Source: Reticulascus tulasneorum
Taxonomy: Eukaryota; Ascomycota; Sordariomycetes; Glomerellales; Reticulascaceae
Length of the DNA stretch: 64,000 nt
NCBI GenBank assembly: GCA_001557505.1
Contig: LSAX01000002.1
Location: forward strand, 1,674,001 to 1,738,000
Direction: 5' to 3'
Below the pieces are notes generated by a model. That model searched no databases. It saw nothing but the letters and a program-made list of their open reading frames with translations, and had not been told where the DNA came from. Both the position numbers and the translations under genes were made by a program. This document shows, in pieces, positions 34,495-45,003 of the stretch. How positions within the stretch are numbered: position 1 is the stretch's first letter; each line of letters begins with the position of its first letter.

Positions 34495-35082
34495 GCTACC
34501 TTATTCTGGGCTGCGTCGCGAAGCCCTGTCCCGAGAGGTAGTGACCATTGATTTATCTTTTTTTGAGCGGCCTCGGAGTTAGGAAGGAGTTCCAGCCGCG
34601 AGTCCTGATTTCATCATGGATGATGTTACAGGGGTGCTGGGATGGTGGAGCAAACCCCACACTGCACATAAATCCGCATCGACACCACCCTAAGGCACTT
34701 CTGAACATACGTACCTAGGTGCCTAGGCTTTTAAGTAATTAGTTGCTCATTAAGCTACAGATTACCCTTAAAAGAGGAATGCTCGATTGATGCATGGGCT
34801 CCCGCACCAGTGGCCAGCCTGCAGTTCAAATGGTTCTCTCTTTGTTTTTTTACTCTCCGTCCCAATTCTTAACTACTATTGGTATGTCTCTGGCAGGCGG
34901 CCTCACCATCTTTTGACAAATGTGTCGTGGTGGACAAAGTCAAACCCATTTCAGAATGGAGCATTACGTAGGCCGCCTGCAAAAGCAGCTCAGACACCCT
35001 CTCTTCCTGGACTTAAAACACAAGAGCACCTGTCTGTATTATTACTACTTACATCGAACTGGTATCCGGCTGCCCACTCATA
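34495..35082. other. Spacer between DDB1 start and GNAT gene
   Basis: DDB1 promoter and the 3' flank of the acetyltransferase. A CTTTTTTT-type pyrimidine tract is present near 34840. No gene seen. Confidence 0.4.
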
Positions 35083-35769
35083 TCACTGACTGGGAACCTC
35101 CCAAAGCATGGCCCAGCTAAAATGAAGTTCCTTCTCGCCCCATTTGCTGAAGTCCATTTCCATCTTTTCTATGTCCCGGAAGCCTGCCTTCCCATACAGT
35201 TTATGAGCAGCATCCGAGCCCTCTAGATAGGCCGGAATACGGAGGCGAACTGCCTCCTGGAGACCCCATTTCAGAAGCTCAGCCCCGATACCACGGCGCT
35301 GGTGCTTCGGGTCCGTCACCAGGACCTTAAGGTCTGGCACATCCGTCAGCGCGGCCTGACGTCGTAACATGGAGGGGGAATACGTACAGACGCATGGCTT
35401 CCCAACCATGAGTCGCCTTGTCATTCTGTCCATACAGCCAAAGAGGACATCGTAGGCTTCGGGATTGCTCCCCGGCGGAGGAATTCGCTTTGGGCGGTCC
35501 GGCATGCCATCTGGATAGACGCACCATTTGGCCCAAGCAAGTACCGCGTCGTCACCAGTGAGTTCGGTATCCACGGCCTTGAAGACGCGTACGGCCGGGT
35601 CTTCGTTCAAGAAATTGATCAGCTCCTCTTCTCGGCTACCCTCGCTCTCGGGCGGGAAGGGCCCCGGAAACATAATATGGTTGATTGGGCTCTCGCTGAA
35701 GGCCAGAAGCTCGATCTGAGCACAGCGCTTCATATCACCCGCTACAGCAGGGTGAACTTCTATACCCAT
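35083..35769 (-). CDS. GNAT-family N-acetyltransferase
   Basis: Exons (minus) 35769-35388 and 35333-35083; 210 residues. The intron (GTACGT, GCTGAC, CCAG; 54 bases) is stop-free and divisible by three. Removing it joins KPCVY to LKVLVTDPKHQRRGIGAELL, which restores the uninterrupted beta4-alpha3 motif A with the acetyl-CoA loop QRRGIGA; keeping it would insert 18 residues just before that strand. The N-terminus (VHPAVAGDMKRCAQIELLAF) is the usual first strand and helix of fungal GNATs with the FPGP...E motif. The C-terminal YLEGSDAAHKLYGKAGF is motif B. The substrate is unknown; proteins of this type are common in moulds and often sit near secondary-metabolite or detoxification genes, but no such cluster is present here. 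Confidence 0.85.
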   Translation of the reverse strand: MGIEVHPAVAGDMKRCAQIELLAFSESPINHIMFPGPFPPESEGSREEELINFLNEDPAVRVFKAVDTELTGDDAVLAWAKWCVYPDGMPDRPKRIPPPGSNPEAYDVLFGCMDRMTRRLMVGKPCVCTYSPSMLRRQAALTDVPDLKVLVTDPKHQRRGIGAELLKWGLQEAVRLRIPAYLEGSDAAHKLYGKAGFRDIEKMEMDFSKWGEKELHFSWAMLWEVPSQ

Positions 35770-36658
35770 TTTGAATAGCTAGACAGGCAAGATAATAACG
35801 ATACACTGATTCACCAATCTTCAGTTATTTCCAGCTGGCGAAAGAGTATTGGGATGTGGCAATCCAATACATACTTAAATAGTTGCTTGCGGGGCTGATC
35901 ATGGATTTGGCGTGGTGAGCCCCCGGACTGCGGGCCGAAATCTTTGGTGCGATGGGTGCCGCATGAGACCGCAGAGACTGTTCGAGTGGCTAGCCGGCTC
36001 GGCGGAGTGCTAGCCCAATAACTGAAGTTCTTGGGCATGTTTCGGCGTGAGTCATCGCCGTGAACCAACAGAACACGGAAGACAAATCACCTGCGCCGTA
36101 ATGTGATTTTTCTTTTCAGATTTCCCTGGATGAGTCAAAACTGGTTTCTTCTGCGGTAGCCAGGAAACCAGCAAATTAGCCCAGTCTCCTTTCGGACATC
36201 TCCACGACCTCAGTCTTGGATTTATTAGTCTACTTATAACACTAATGTAGCCTTCTTGTAACACCTGGACACCGTTATTATGACTGAGTTCTTTGTAATG
36301 ATTTACTGTCAAACCGCACTTATGAGGGATAGTGGCGGCCAATCAATAAAATGTCGATATTTGAGGAAGGCATAGTCCATCCATCTCCACCTTCCTATTT
36401 AATGACCGAACACTCCTTCTCCCGAATTCCCAAGACTTGCGTATTCCTAGACTACCTACTAGGCGCCTACCTACCTTAGGTAGCCATTTCAATGCTCCCC
36501 CTGTCGAGGCTGATTTGATATGTCTTAAACTCCCAAGGCTTTGAGCGTCGTTCTCAAACTTCCGAGGACCATCACCTATATCTAAAGTATCTTACTCCAC
36601 ATCTTTACTTGATCGATTGTTCTCATTGTGAGCAGGGTTACTCACAGCCTATCATGTC
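35770..36658. promoter_or_regulatory. Divergent promoter region, GNAT / XPF-like gene
   Basis: About 890 bases between divergent starts. Nothing beyond generic promoter sequence seen. Confidence 0.4.
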
Positions 36659-39372
36659 ATGGATAACCACCAGGCTTCAGCTAAGGATCACGCACTGAGC
36701 CATGGTCTGACCATTGACGTGAAGAAATCGTATGCGTATAGTCTGGATGCTCTGGTGGAATCCCTTCGGTATACAGCGTACCCCACAAGTCTGGAGGGGC
36801 TCACAGACCCTTCTGATCTTCCTAATGTTGTTCTTCCCACTGTTCTACTTCCGGTGGAACCGGATATTGCGCAGCAAAGCTCACTTGCGCTCCTGGACGA
36901 CTCCACCGCCGAAATCGACCAGACGAAGCTCACGCGCCTAGCTTTAGAATCAAGCCTCCCGCCAGTTCGAAAGATTCCGAAATGGGAACTTCCGACTCTG
37001 AAGAGTGATCCTGAGTTTGATTCGCGAGTTGTTAGTCGAGATATCTTGGATGTGCTTGATGTTCGGTTCTCCAGATATTTGCTGCCACTTGAACCATTGG
37101 ATGAGAGAAAAGATGAGGGGCTTGACTTCCCAGAATCTGCTAAGCGCTACCATCAAGACTTGGTGAACGACATTCAAACCGAAGAGCTTGACTATTCGGA
37201 AGAAGATTTGACAAGATTGGCCGAGGCTCTTCATCAAGACTTGACAGCAGACGACCTCGTAGCAATCAGAAGCGCGGAGTGGAATGACTCTCGAGTATGT
37301 CTGAACAGAGCAATATTTTCCCCTGTCCTCTTGCAAGAAGAGTCAAGTCTGATGTTTCCTTTCAGGACCGAGTGCGTTCCTTCACGCCCATTCTGAGTAC
37401 AATGGAGGAAGAATGTGAACCGTACATACCCGACACTGTCGTTTGTCGGCTGGAAATACCATCTGATCCAAGCAGTCTCTTAAGTCACGACTTGGAAATG
37501 GCAGAGAACACATTAAAGACTATGTACGGAAGTCCGGATCCACCAGACTCCCCCAGTCCCTCCTTTTCTATTCTTGACGTGTCGCCAATCGGGGGACACG
37601 CCCTTGAGATATCACTAAAGCGTATTAAGACATCAGAACTAAAGATAGAGACACCTATCATGCGAGATGACCATGCATCGCCATCAGCTCCGGGACTTCA
37701 CGTTGGCTTGAGTCCAACAGTGGTTGGAAGCCTGCCCCTGGGCTGCCTTACAACTGGTGATGAGTACGCCGAGCTCTCGCTAGATGAGCCAGAAACATTT
37801 CAGGAACAGTTCTATGATGTCATTGAGGCGAGAACTGCACATTTGCTAAAAGCTATCGAGCAAGAGCAACTGGATATCATCGATACAACCGCACGCCTTG
37901 CCGTCCCAGTCCTCGACTTCAATATCCCGATGCCCGATTGGCAGGACTTCGCAACTACTGGACTAACATTGTTTCGGTGGTTTCATAGCTACTACCGAGA
38001 CAAGTTTGTATTCCCTGAATGGGCGAAGAATTCGAGAGAAGAGAGGAGATTGTGGTGGAACCCGTTTAAAACAGCGGTCCCGACAATTGCGCTGCACGAG
38101 ACTTTTGGTGATCAGCAGTCCCTGGATTCCTTTTTGCAGTTCAACAATAATGTTTCCATCCTTACAAGTGCAGATTTTGTGTGGAAGTCACCTGGAGTGG
38201 CCGTTCTTCGCGGAAATGACAGCGATGAAGACATCACACACACGCCTCCTTCGTCAGTTTCGACCTCCGCAACATCGGAGAATCTTATGAGCTTGGTAAG
38301 AAAACGTCATGTGGAACTGGATAAACTCAATTCTACTGAAAATAAGACGAGGACGACCTGTGATCAGACAAGAAATCTTCTTGTTGGACAAAGTGAGTTC
38401 AATGCAGCTACTAAGCTTTTGGACAACTACATGGACCTTTATGCTCATAAGAAGATGAAATTGGGCACCAGCAAATTCTTCTTGGATCATGAAAGCCCTC
38501 CGAACGTTTGCAAAAGCTGGATTGAAACCGGAAATGCAACTCGATCAATCCAGACAGTTTCCAACATACAAAGCGTCCTATTAGCAACACCATGTCCAAT
38601 ACTCCAATTGAAATCATGCCCAAGAAGTGTTATCATCTCCACCACCCTGGGGCGGCCCTTGATATCTGGCATCCAAAGGCTGCTACCTGAAATCGATTTG
38701 ATAGACCGTGATTTTAGCAAGCATAACATCTGGCACAGGTCGTCCGATCTGAAACAGGTACAAGTTGTATCTTCCTTGGCTTTCGAAGCGGACGTTATTG
38801 TGTCGCCTGCGACAGGCATCATTGTCACCAGCATGTTGAGTGTCAGACAGAAGCCGATTCCAGGCTCGAACGCACAAACACAGATAAGGGAACGAGTTCT
38901 TAAGGTTGCCCACCTTTACGAACAACTATATGTCCTGGTGTCTGAGAGTAATCCTCTGGGAGAGTATGGGGATGCTCTTACCGACTCGGACGCACAAGCA
39001 TTCTCAGAGTTCACGGCATTTGTATCATCATTTGGCGGAACTGTGAGGACATACTATATCGCCGGGGGTCACCAGACTCTAGCCAAGTGGACAGTGTTCT
39101 TCGTATGCAAGTATTCTCATCAGGCCAATGTGCAACAAGATCCCCTAGTCATGAAGGAGAGCAGCTGGGAGACGATTCTGCGGCGGGCCGGGATGAATAT
39201 TTATGCGGCGCAGGTTATGATCGGAGTTTTGAAATCCGAGTATGGGGACTTTGGCTTGATGCAGTTTCTGGCCATGAATACACTGGAGAGAATTGCTGCT
39301 TTTGAAGGATATTTTGGCGGACAAAGGCTTCTTGAGCGAGTCAGCTCAGCATTAGAACTGCGCTGGATGTAA
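36659..39372 (+). CDS. Protein with degenerate XPF-nuclease/HhH C-terminus (Zip2/SHOC1-like candidate)
   Basis: Exons 36659-37294 and 37366-39372 (intron GTATGT...TTTCAG, 71 bases); 880 residues. The first about 600 residues have no motif I can name. From about residue 675, FEADVIVSPATGIIVTSML, VLKVAHLYEQLYVLVSES, AFSEFTAFVSSFGGTVRTYY and QTLAKWTVFFVCKY fall in the order of the strands and helices of the XPF/MUS81 nuclease fold, but the GDX(n)ERKX3D catalytic motif is absent. Residues about 814-880 (WETILRRAGMNIYAAQVMIG ... FLAMNTLERIAAFEGYFGGQ) look like tandem helix-hairpin-helix. A dead XPF fold plus HhH at the end of a long protein is the layout of Zip2/SHOC1, which pairs with Spo16 in meiotic crossover formation. 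The call is fold-level inference. An out-of-frame ATG at 36654 overlaps the start. Confidence 0.6.
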
Positions 39373-39661
39373 GTAGACGGGGCTGAATGGCCTCCATTGC
39401 CTGGGTACGCTACGCAATCGTACTTCCTTAGAGGAGCGTAACAACATGGAAGCACTATCTCAAGTACATTGCTTTGCTGTCAGTCAGGGGAGATTTTCAT
39501 CAGGACAGAGCGTCAAATTTATGATCGGTAAAGCAAGCGTGAACAAATTATTGGCTGATTGTCTATGTACATGGCCATCCTTGAACTCTAGACCTGCCGT
39601 CTGACCGTGGTTTGGCCAACGGCCAAATAGTGTATTATACATTTGATATTAACCCGGGTGT
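39373..39661. other. Short convergent spacer
   Basis: Between the stops of the XPF-like gene and the peroxidase. Nothing seen apart from presumptive 3' UTRs. Confidence 0.4.
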
Positions 39662-40902
39662 TTATTGGGCATTAGAAGGTATGATATCTCCATTTAGCAG
39701 CGCATCCTTCGCCGAACTTATCCCTCCCTTCAAGAATTTGTCCAGAAGGCTCTGATCAGGCTGGAAGAACATGCCTCTGAACGGCGGCAAAACCTTTGTG
39801 CATTCCGTCAAGTCATTGATGTTGTTCACTCCCAACAGACTCATGCGTAGGTACTCGCTTGCGTAAGCCTATTTTTGTGCTATTAGCTCGAGTGTTCTCA
39901 GTGGAGAAGGAGGGGAAGCAAGCGTACCTTATTCCAAGCAGTTTGTCCTGAGCCTTGACCGGAGAACTGCTTGAAGAGCCCGCTGGTTCTCGGATCTTGA
40001 GCCAGGTTGAGATCGCTTTGGAACCTGAAGACTCGTCCGGGCGCTGTGGGGTTCAGGGTTTGGCCGTAGTATGCAACATCCCAGACACCGGGGGTGGTAT
40101 CCTGCGGATCACCAGCACGGGCTGGATCCACAAAACGCTGCTGACTGGTGGTATGGGCGCCGATGAGAGCGACCAAGCCGGCAGCAGTGAATGTCTTCTC
40201 AGCGAAGAGCGTGATCAGCTTGTCTGCGCTGTCGAATGGCGTCGGCAACAGACCCGTGACCGCGGGGGTGGTGCTGTCCTTGCGGCCGACGTAGGATTTG
40301 ATCCTAGGGCCGAGTGGGCAGACAACAGTGGCGACATTGGCGCCCATCTGGATCAAATCCGCCATGCTGATGCCGTACTTCTTGTATTTGTCGAACCACA
40401 CCTGCATCTGATCACAGATCTCGTGCAGGCCGTTGTTCTCGAATCGGGCCTTGCATTCGTCGGTCAACACGATGGACCCATCAGCGCCAGTACCTCCGGT
40501 GCTTTTGGACCACGAGGCCGCATCGTGGAAGCCGAGACGAACAGCGGCACGGGCGGCGTTGTTGCAGCGGCGTGCGGATCCAACCATGGCGTCCTTCATC
40601 TCGTCGGCGATGTACTTCCAGATGCAGCACGTGTCCCTCTTGCAGGCGCTCGAGTCTTTCGACGGCACGCCGAGCCAATAGAACGAAAGCAGGTCTTGCG
40701 CGTTGCCGCCACCGGCGAGAATCGTCTTGATATCCTTGCCGGTCCTGCTCAGCTTATTGTTTGGGAGCGTCGCGAGATCACCAAGCATCTCGGTTGAGGG
40801 ACCAGACTGGCGAGCCTGGAGGTTGGCCACGGTCTTGTCCATGCCCGGAAACGCGAATGCACCGCATGCCGCAAGGGGAGCGAGAAGAATGGACGTCCTC
40901 AT
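39662..40902 (-). CDS. Secreted class II-type haem peroxidase
   Basis: Exons (minus) 40902-39928 and 39868-39662; 393 residues. Signal peptide (TSILLAPLAACGAFAFPG) followed by a propeptide-like region ending in QAR. The plant/fungal peroxidase fold shows the distal haem site RLGFHDAASW (Arg and His) with the Ca2+-site pattern GGTGADGSI, and the proximal ligand in LVALIGAHTTSQQRFVDP. Eight or more Cys fit the class II disulfide set. The enzyme oxidises aromatic or phenolic substrates with H2O2 outside the cell. Manganese- or lignin-peroxidase specificity is typical of basidiomycetes; ascomycete members are less studied, and I cannot assign substrate. Exon 2 encodes AYASEYLRMSLLGVNNINDL and the C-terminal part. 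A TATAAAT lies about 170 bases upstream. Confidence 0.88.
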
Positions 40903-42743
40903 GATGGGCGAGAAGAAAGAAGAGCAAGAGAGCTAGCTATGTAACGAATGAAATGAACCTCACGTCAGATCTACAAGAGAACCGTTGATATTGGCAAAAA
41001 GAATGGATGCGAATGCGGCTGCGGCTGCTCTTCCAGTGAGCCATCTTGGAGAGCAAGCAAGACGAGAAGTATTTATATCGGAATGAACGATGGTACTTTG
41101 ATCGCACCTTGGATCGCACTTTGGACAGGGGCTAGTTGAAGGGGTTCCGCTTGGATCGTGGGAACCTTCACCGGAATCCCAAGCTATCTCAGGGATCCTC
41201 ATGGCAAGGCTAGTTCGTTCAAGCCTCCACACATCTGCCAAGTCTCACATTACCGAGCCGTGCATTGCAGATCCAAGCCTCTATCGTGACGAGGCGTTTT
41301 CTTCACCACAAGACACTTTGGAGGTGGACGTCGTGGGCTCAGAAGCCACGCCAACGAGGGCACCGAAAAAGTTGACCAGCGGCTCCTGCTGAGGTTTCAT
41401 TTCCAGGCACAGACCATTAGTCTCATTCGTGGCGCCGACGAACAATCCCGTCAGCTGCAATGAAGATCGCTATTAATGGGGAAGCCACCGTATCCGTGGG
41501 AGCCAATCTCGGCCAAGACAGACGGCCGGGTCAGGTATGGATTTGCTCGTACACATCGTTCAGTACACCGTTTGCTGGGCGAATATCCAGCCAACGATAG
41601 CGCTTGTATTTCAGAGCAGATGGTCCATCAATGCAATTGAACAGGCATGGCACGATGACCCGAACCTTAGTTTCGAAACCAATCTAGCCCATTTGGTGCA
41701 AGGCCGTAGCGTCTTCAACGAGGCAAGCGTCCTGTGCTCTGGTGAACAGCACAGGATCAAGGAAAGGGGGAAAGAAGAAGAAGGAATCGTGTTTTCCGTC
41801 AATTGGCAACTTCGGACCCATCTGAATATTCTGGAGCGTCATAGCCAGAATGACGCATGTGTCTTCTTCCCATGGCACTGCTCTTATACGAAATAATGAT
41901 CTCGACGTTGCATTCGCCGGGAAAGACCAGGACCAAATTCCCGGTTGCAGGCTCCCTTGACTCGGCAATTAGACTTGGCACATGTTTTTTTTGGGGTCCA
42001 ATTCCCCGATGATCTTCACGGACACCACCACACGACGCTGAATTTTCTCACCGACTGTCGAGCTTTGAACGGCAAACCGCTAGATGGGCAAATAATGGGC
42101 ACGAACTGGTCAGTGCTTTAGGGCTCCCCGTCGCTTGGTTCTGTTCTGAGGCGTTCTAATAGCACTGCCCCAACTCCATTCGTGTCTGAACAAAATGCCA
42201 AGAGCTAAAGATCGGATATCCAGAAAAAGCTGTCGTATCAAGCGCGCACTAGTATGCTATCAAACACGGCCGAGAAGGACGTGATCTGTATTTCAGACGC
42301 GTCTAGTAGAATAGAGCTTGAGAGCAGAGTATAGCGGAATCATGGCGGCCAACGAGTCAAGCCCACCAAGAGGAGGCAAAAAACGCCACACTAAACTTCT
42401 GTTTCAACCTGAGGCTCTTGGAGCCACCTGAGGCTTGCATCAACGCTACTCAGTCCTTGGGGAAGACGTTGGGGATAGTCGCTTCAGCTCCATGGCACGC
42501 TGCTGGCTCGTCGTACCTGCATTTAGCGGGCATCTAGTGCGCTCAGATTCGTGCGCTACCACCGTGCGGCCGTACTTTGACTCGTATCCGAGCAGGTTGG
42601 ACGCCATTCGATGATAACTCGATTCCGTCCATTAAAAGTCAAAGCACGAACATGATCCATTATTACTGGTGGTCGTGATTCTATGTCTTTTAAACACAGA
42701 ACGGATTGACTGACAGCATAAGGAGGCGTGCATGCAAGTGAGC
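40903..42743. other. 1.8 kb spacer upstream of peroxidase
   Basis: Peroxidase promoter and the 3' flank of the WD gene. A 119-codon ATG frame at 41537-41896 has no recognisable feature. Otherwise empty. Confidence 0.45.
41071..41078 (-). promoter_or_regulatory. TATA box, peroxidase gene
   Basis: TATAAAT on the minus strand, about 170 bases before the ATG at 40902. Confidence 0.5.
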
Positions 42744-44102
42744 TCATCCCTCATCGCCGTGATATGAAGCCTGGTCAGTAGTCCCTACACCAACGCTCCA
42801 CACCTTGAGGCTAGATTCTGATATTCGTGTCGATGCCAAGCTGGGCTGTCCATTCTCATCTTGAAGTCCCAGCTCGGCTTCGAGGTCGTGATCTGCAGGA
42901 GTGGTCCAGGCTCCGGAGCAAGTAACTACTACCGATCCACTAGGATGAATCACGGTGCTTCCGACAGGAGAGCTGTGGGCTTGCCACTGCCACGACCTTT
43001 CACTAGTCCCGGGGTTGCTGCCAACCCCTTCCCACACGAGAACATCCCCGTTCTGGGTCCCTCCCCATACCTCGAAGCCCCCGGATCCGACCGTGCTGCC
43101 CGGGAATACATCGCAGCCAAGCCGTTGCTGTGAGGTAGCAGTGCGATCCATTAGTAGATTGACTGGCTGACCAGTCCCGCGAATATCATAGATCAGAACC
43201 CCGGCAGATTTCCGTTCGTTTATTGCTAGATAGCGACCACAGGGGCTCCATATAACCTGGACAATGCCGCTGCCACCTGTGTCGACTCCAAACCCAGCAG
43301 CAATCGCCCCTTTGATGCTCCAATTTGCCACCACTTTGCTTGACCTAGTCAAATCGTAAAGACCAATCCATCTTGACCAAGTCCCTGCTGCAACAATCGA
43401 TGAGCCAGCGGTGTCCGGGTTTTGACCAGAGAGCGTCGATACAGTCCCTTTCATGCCGACACCACCGCCCTTGGACAAATGGCGCTTCGACGGTATTGTA
43501 GGGATTGTAAGAAGTGGCCCATCAGAGCCTGTGCGTGTCACGTCAAAATAGTCTAACCGGTTGGCAGAGCCGGTAAGAAAGTGCGTTCCCGGTGAAGACC
43601 ATAACACCGACTCAGCGGTGATGTACGCTTCTGTTTCATGCCGGATGAGCTTATAAGAACAAACCGGCGAAGGATGCTCCGAGTTGGAGAAGACATGATA
43701 GAGCTGTATTGGGTGTTCTCGACAGCAGACAAGCATAGTCTGAGAGGTCGGCTCAGCCAAGGAGAAGTATGGCGAAGGAGCTACAGCATAGGCTGGTTCT
43801 GAAAGTGCCAACCGACTCTGTGGCACCAGATGGCGCGCCTGCTTCTCCGGGTCTAGTAAATCTTCAGGAAGAACAAATGCAGATACCGCGTTGTCTGAGG
43901 AGGAGGCTAGTATAGTGGTGCCATCTGCTGTCCATTGGGCAGTGCGATAGAACCATTCTTGCCTCCTGCTTCTAGTAGTCTCGAAGTCGGAGCTCTCTGT
44001 TGAAGCTAGCAACTCAATAGGAGGCTCTGCAGTGGTGGAAGGCAGCAACGGCGCACCATCGTTGGCTGGTGCAGCGCCATGCGTGGACTGTATGGACTCC
44101 AT
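42744..44102 (-). CDS. WD-repeat protein, WRAP53/TCAB1-Swt21 type
   Basis: Single exon, 452 residues. The opening QEWFYRTAQWTADGTTILAS with SSDNAVSAFVLPEDLL, then REHPIQLYHVF, YKLIRHETEAYITAESVLWS and HFLTGSANRLDYFDVTRTG, follow the seven-blade order of the WRAP53/TCAB1 family. GLYDLTRSSKVVANWSIKG and VIWSPCGRYLAINERKSAGV are later blades. In animals TCAB1 guides telomerase and scaRNAs to Cajal bodies; the yeast relative Swt21 is linked to pre-mRNA splicing. Which role applies in moulds is not established to my knowledge. The N-terminus is a short disordered segment. The start is the ATG at 44102. A GGT repeat (44236-44256) lies in its upstream region. Confidence 0.82.
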   Translation of the reverse strand: MESIQSTHGAAPANDGAPLLPSTTAEPPIELLASTESSDFETTRSRRQEWFYRTAQWTADGTTILASSSDNAVSAFVLPEDLLDPEKQARHLVPQSRLALSEPAYAVAPSPYFSLAEPTSQTMLVCCREHPIQLYHVFSNSEHPSPVCSYKLIRHETEAYITAESVLWSSPGTHFLTGSANRLDYFDVTRTGSDGPLLTIPTIPSKRHLSKGGGVGMKGTVSTLSGQNPDTAGSSIVAAGTWSRWIGLYDLTRSSKVVANWSIKGAIAAGFGVDTGGSGIVQVIWSPCGRYLAINERKSAGVLIYDIRGTGQPVNLLMDRTATSQQRLGCDVFPGSTVGSGGFEVWGGTQNGDVLVWEGVGSNPGTSERSWQWQAHSSPVGSTVIHPSGSVVVTCSGAWTTPADHDLEAELGLQDENGQPSLASTRISESSLKVWSVGVGTTDQASYHGDEG

Positions 44103-45003
44103 AGGTTCGGACCACCAAGTCGTCTGGAGGGCCTCGTCTTGCTAATAACCGCCACACCTACTGCTAAGAGCATGGACAAGAAAGAACACTGGACGTATGT
44201 GGCCACCTCATGACAGAAGAATATCACGCACCTGCGGTGGTGGTGGTGGTGGTGGTAGTGGGAAGCTTAGATTCCTGGCCGAAGCGTTGCATCGTGTCCC
44301 CAAAGCGGTCACCGGTTTGGATGGGTTGATCAAAAATCTCGGTGTGGTGCAACCATTTTCCAGGTGAGGACAGCCACTCAAGGAGTAGATGCAGGAACCA
44401 CTGAAAGTCTGTAGTGGAAGGCTGACAAGGATCGGCATCATGTTAGTTTCAGAACCACAGTGGGGTACTCTTGCTAGTAACATGAGTGGAGAAGTACATT
44501 GACGTCATCTTCTCCCTATCAAGCCCCCGTTCCCGGTTTGGAGCTCCCGATTGGTGTGGGACATTCCGCCTCCAGGTTCACAGCGACGAAGAAAACCAAG
44601 CCCAAGAAACAAACACCCCCCCAAAAGCCGCTTCTGCCGCCTTGACCGTCGGATGAGCTTTTGTCATCTCTCTTGAGCTTCCCTTCTCCAAAATCAACGT
44701 TGGAGGAGCCCATCATCACACCCGTCTACCTTTCCGCAAGGCGCATTTCGCTAGCGAACACGATGCGGAGATAGCTCACCGAGCTATTGTTCCGCAACAT
44801 TTCCATCAAGCCCAGCCTCGTGTCTCACGCCGCTCTGACGGGATTCGAAGGACCGTCCGAGGCAGCTGTCTCACCAAACCAACCCGACGGCCGCCTCCCG
44901 AGCAGACTAGCCGCTCCACGCCGCGTCGATACCTCCGGGGCCGACAGCGCCCTTGTTTGGCCGCTCTCTTGTTGACCACCTTCTCTTGTTGACCACCATC
45001 GAG
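44103..45003. promoter_or_regulatory. Divergent promoter region, WD gene / PQ-loop gene
   Basis: 900 bases between divergent starts, with a (GGT)7-type repeat at 44236-44256. Minus-strand frames at 44208-44483 and 44519-44719 are judged chance. Confidence 0.45.
44236..44256. repeat. GGT trinucleotide microsatellite
   Basis: About seven consecutive GGT units in the upstream region of the WD gene. Confidence 0.85.

Noticed and set aside
35083..40902. Possible secondary-metabolite or lignin-degradation cluster (GNAT, peroxidase)
   Set aside because: No backbone synthase, transporter or pathway regulator nearby; neighbours are unrelated housekeeping or meiotic-type genes.
41537..41896. 119-codon ATG-led frame
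   Set aside because: No recognisable feature, lies in a promoter-type region of the divergent peroxidase, no splice context.
44208..44719. Two minus-strand frames between the WD and PQ-loop genes
   Set aside because: 91 and 66 codons, no domain; the hydrophobic stretch in the second is too isolated to support a gene.
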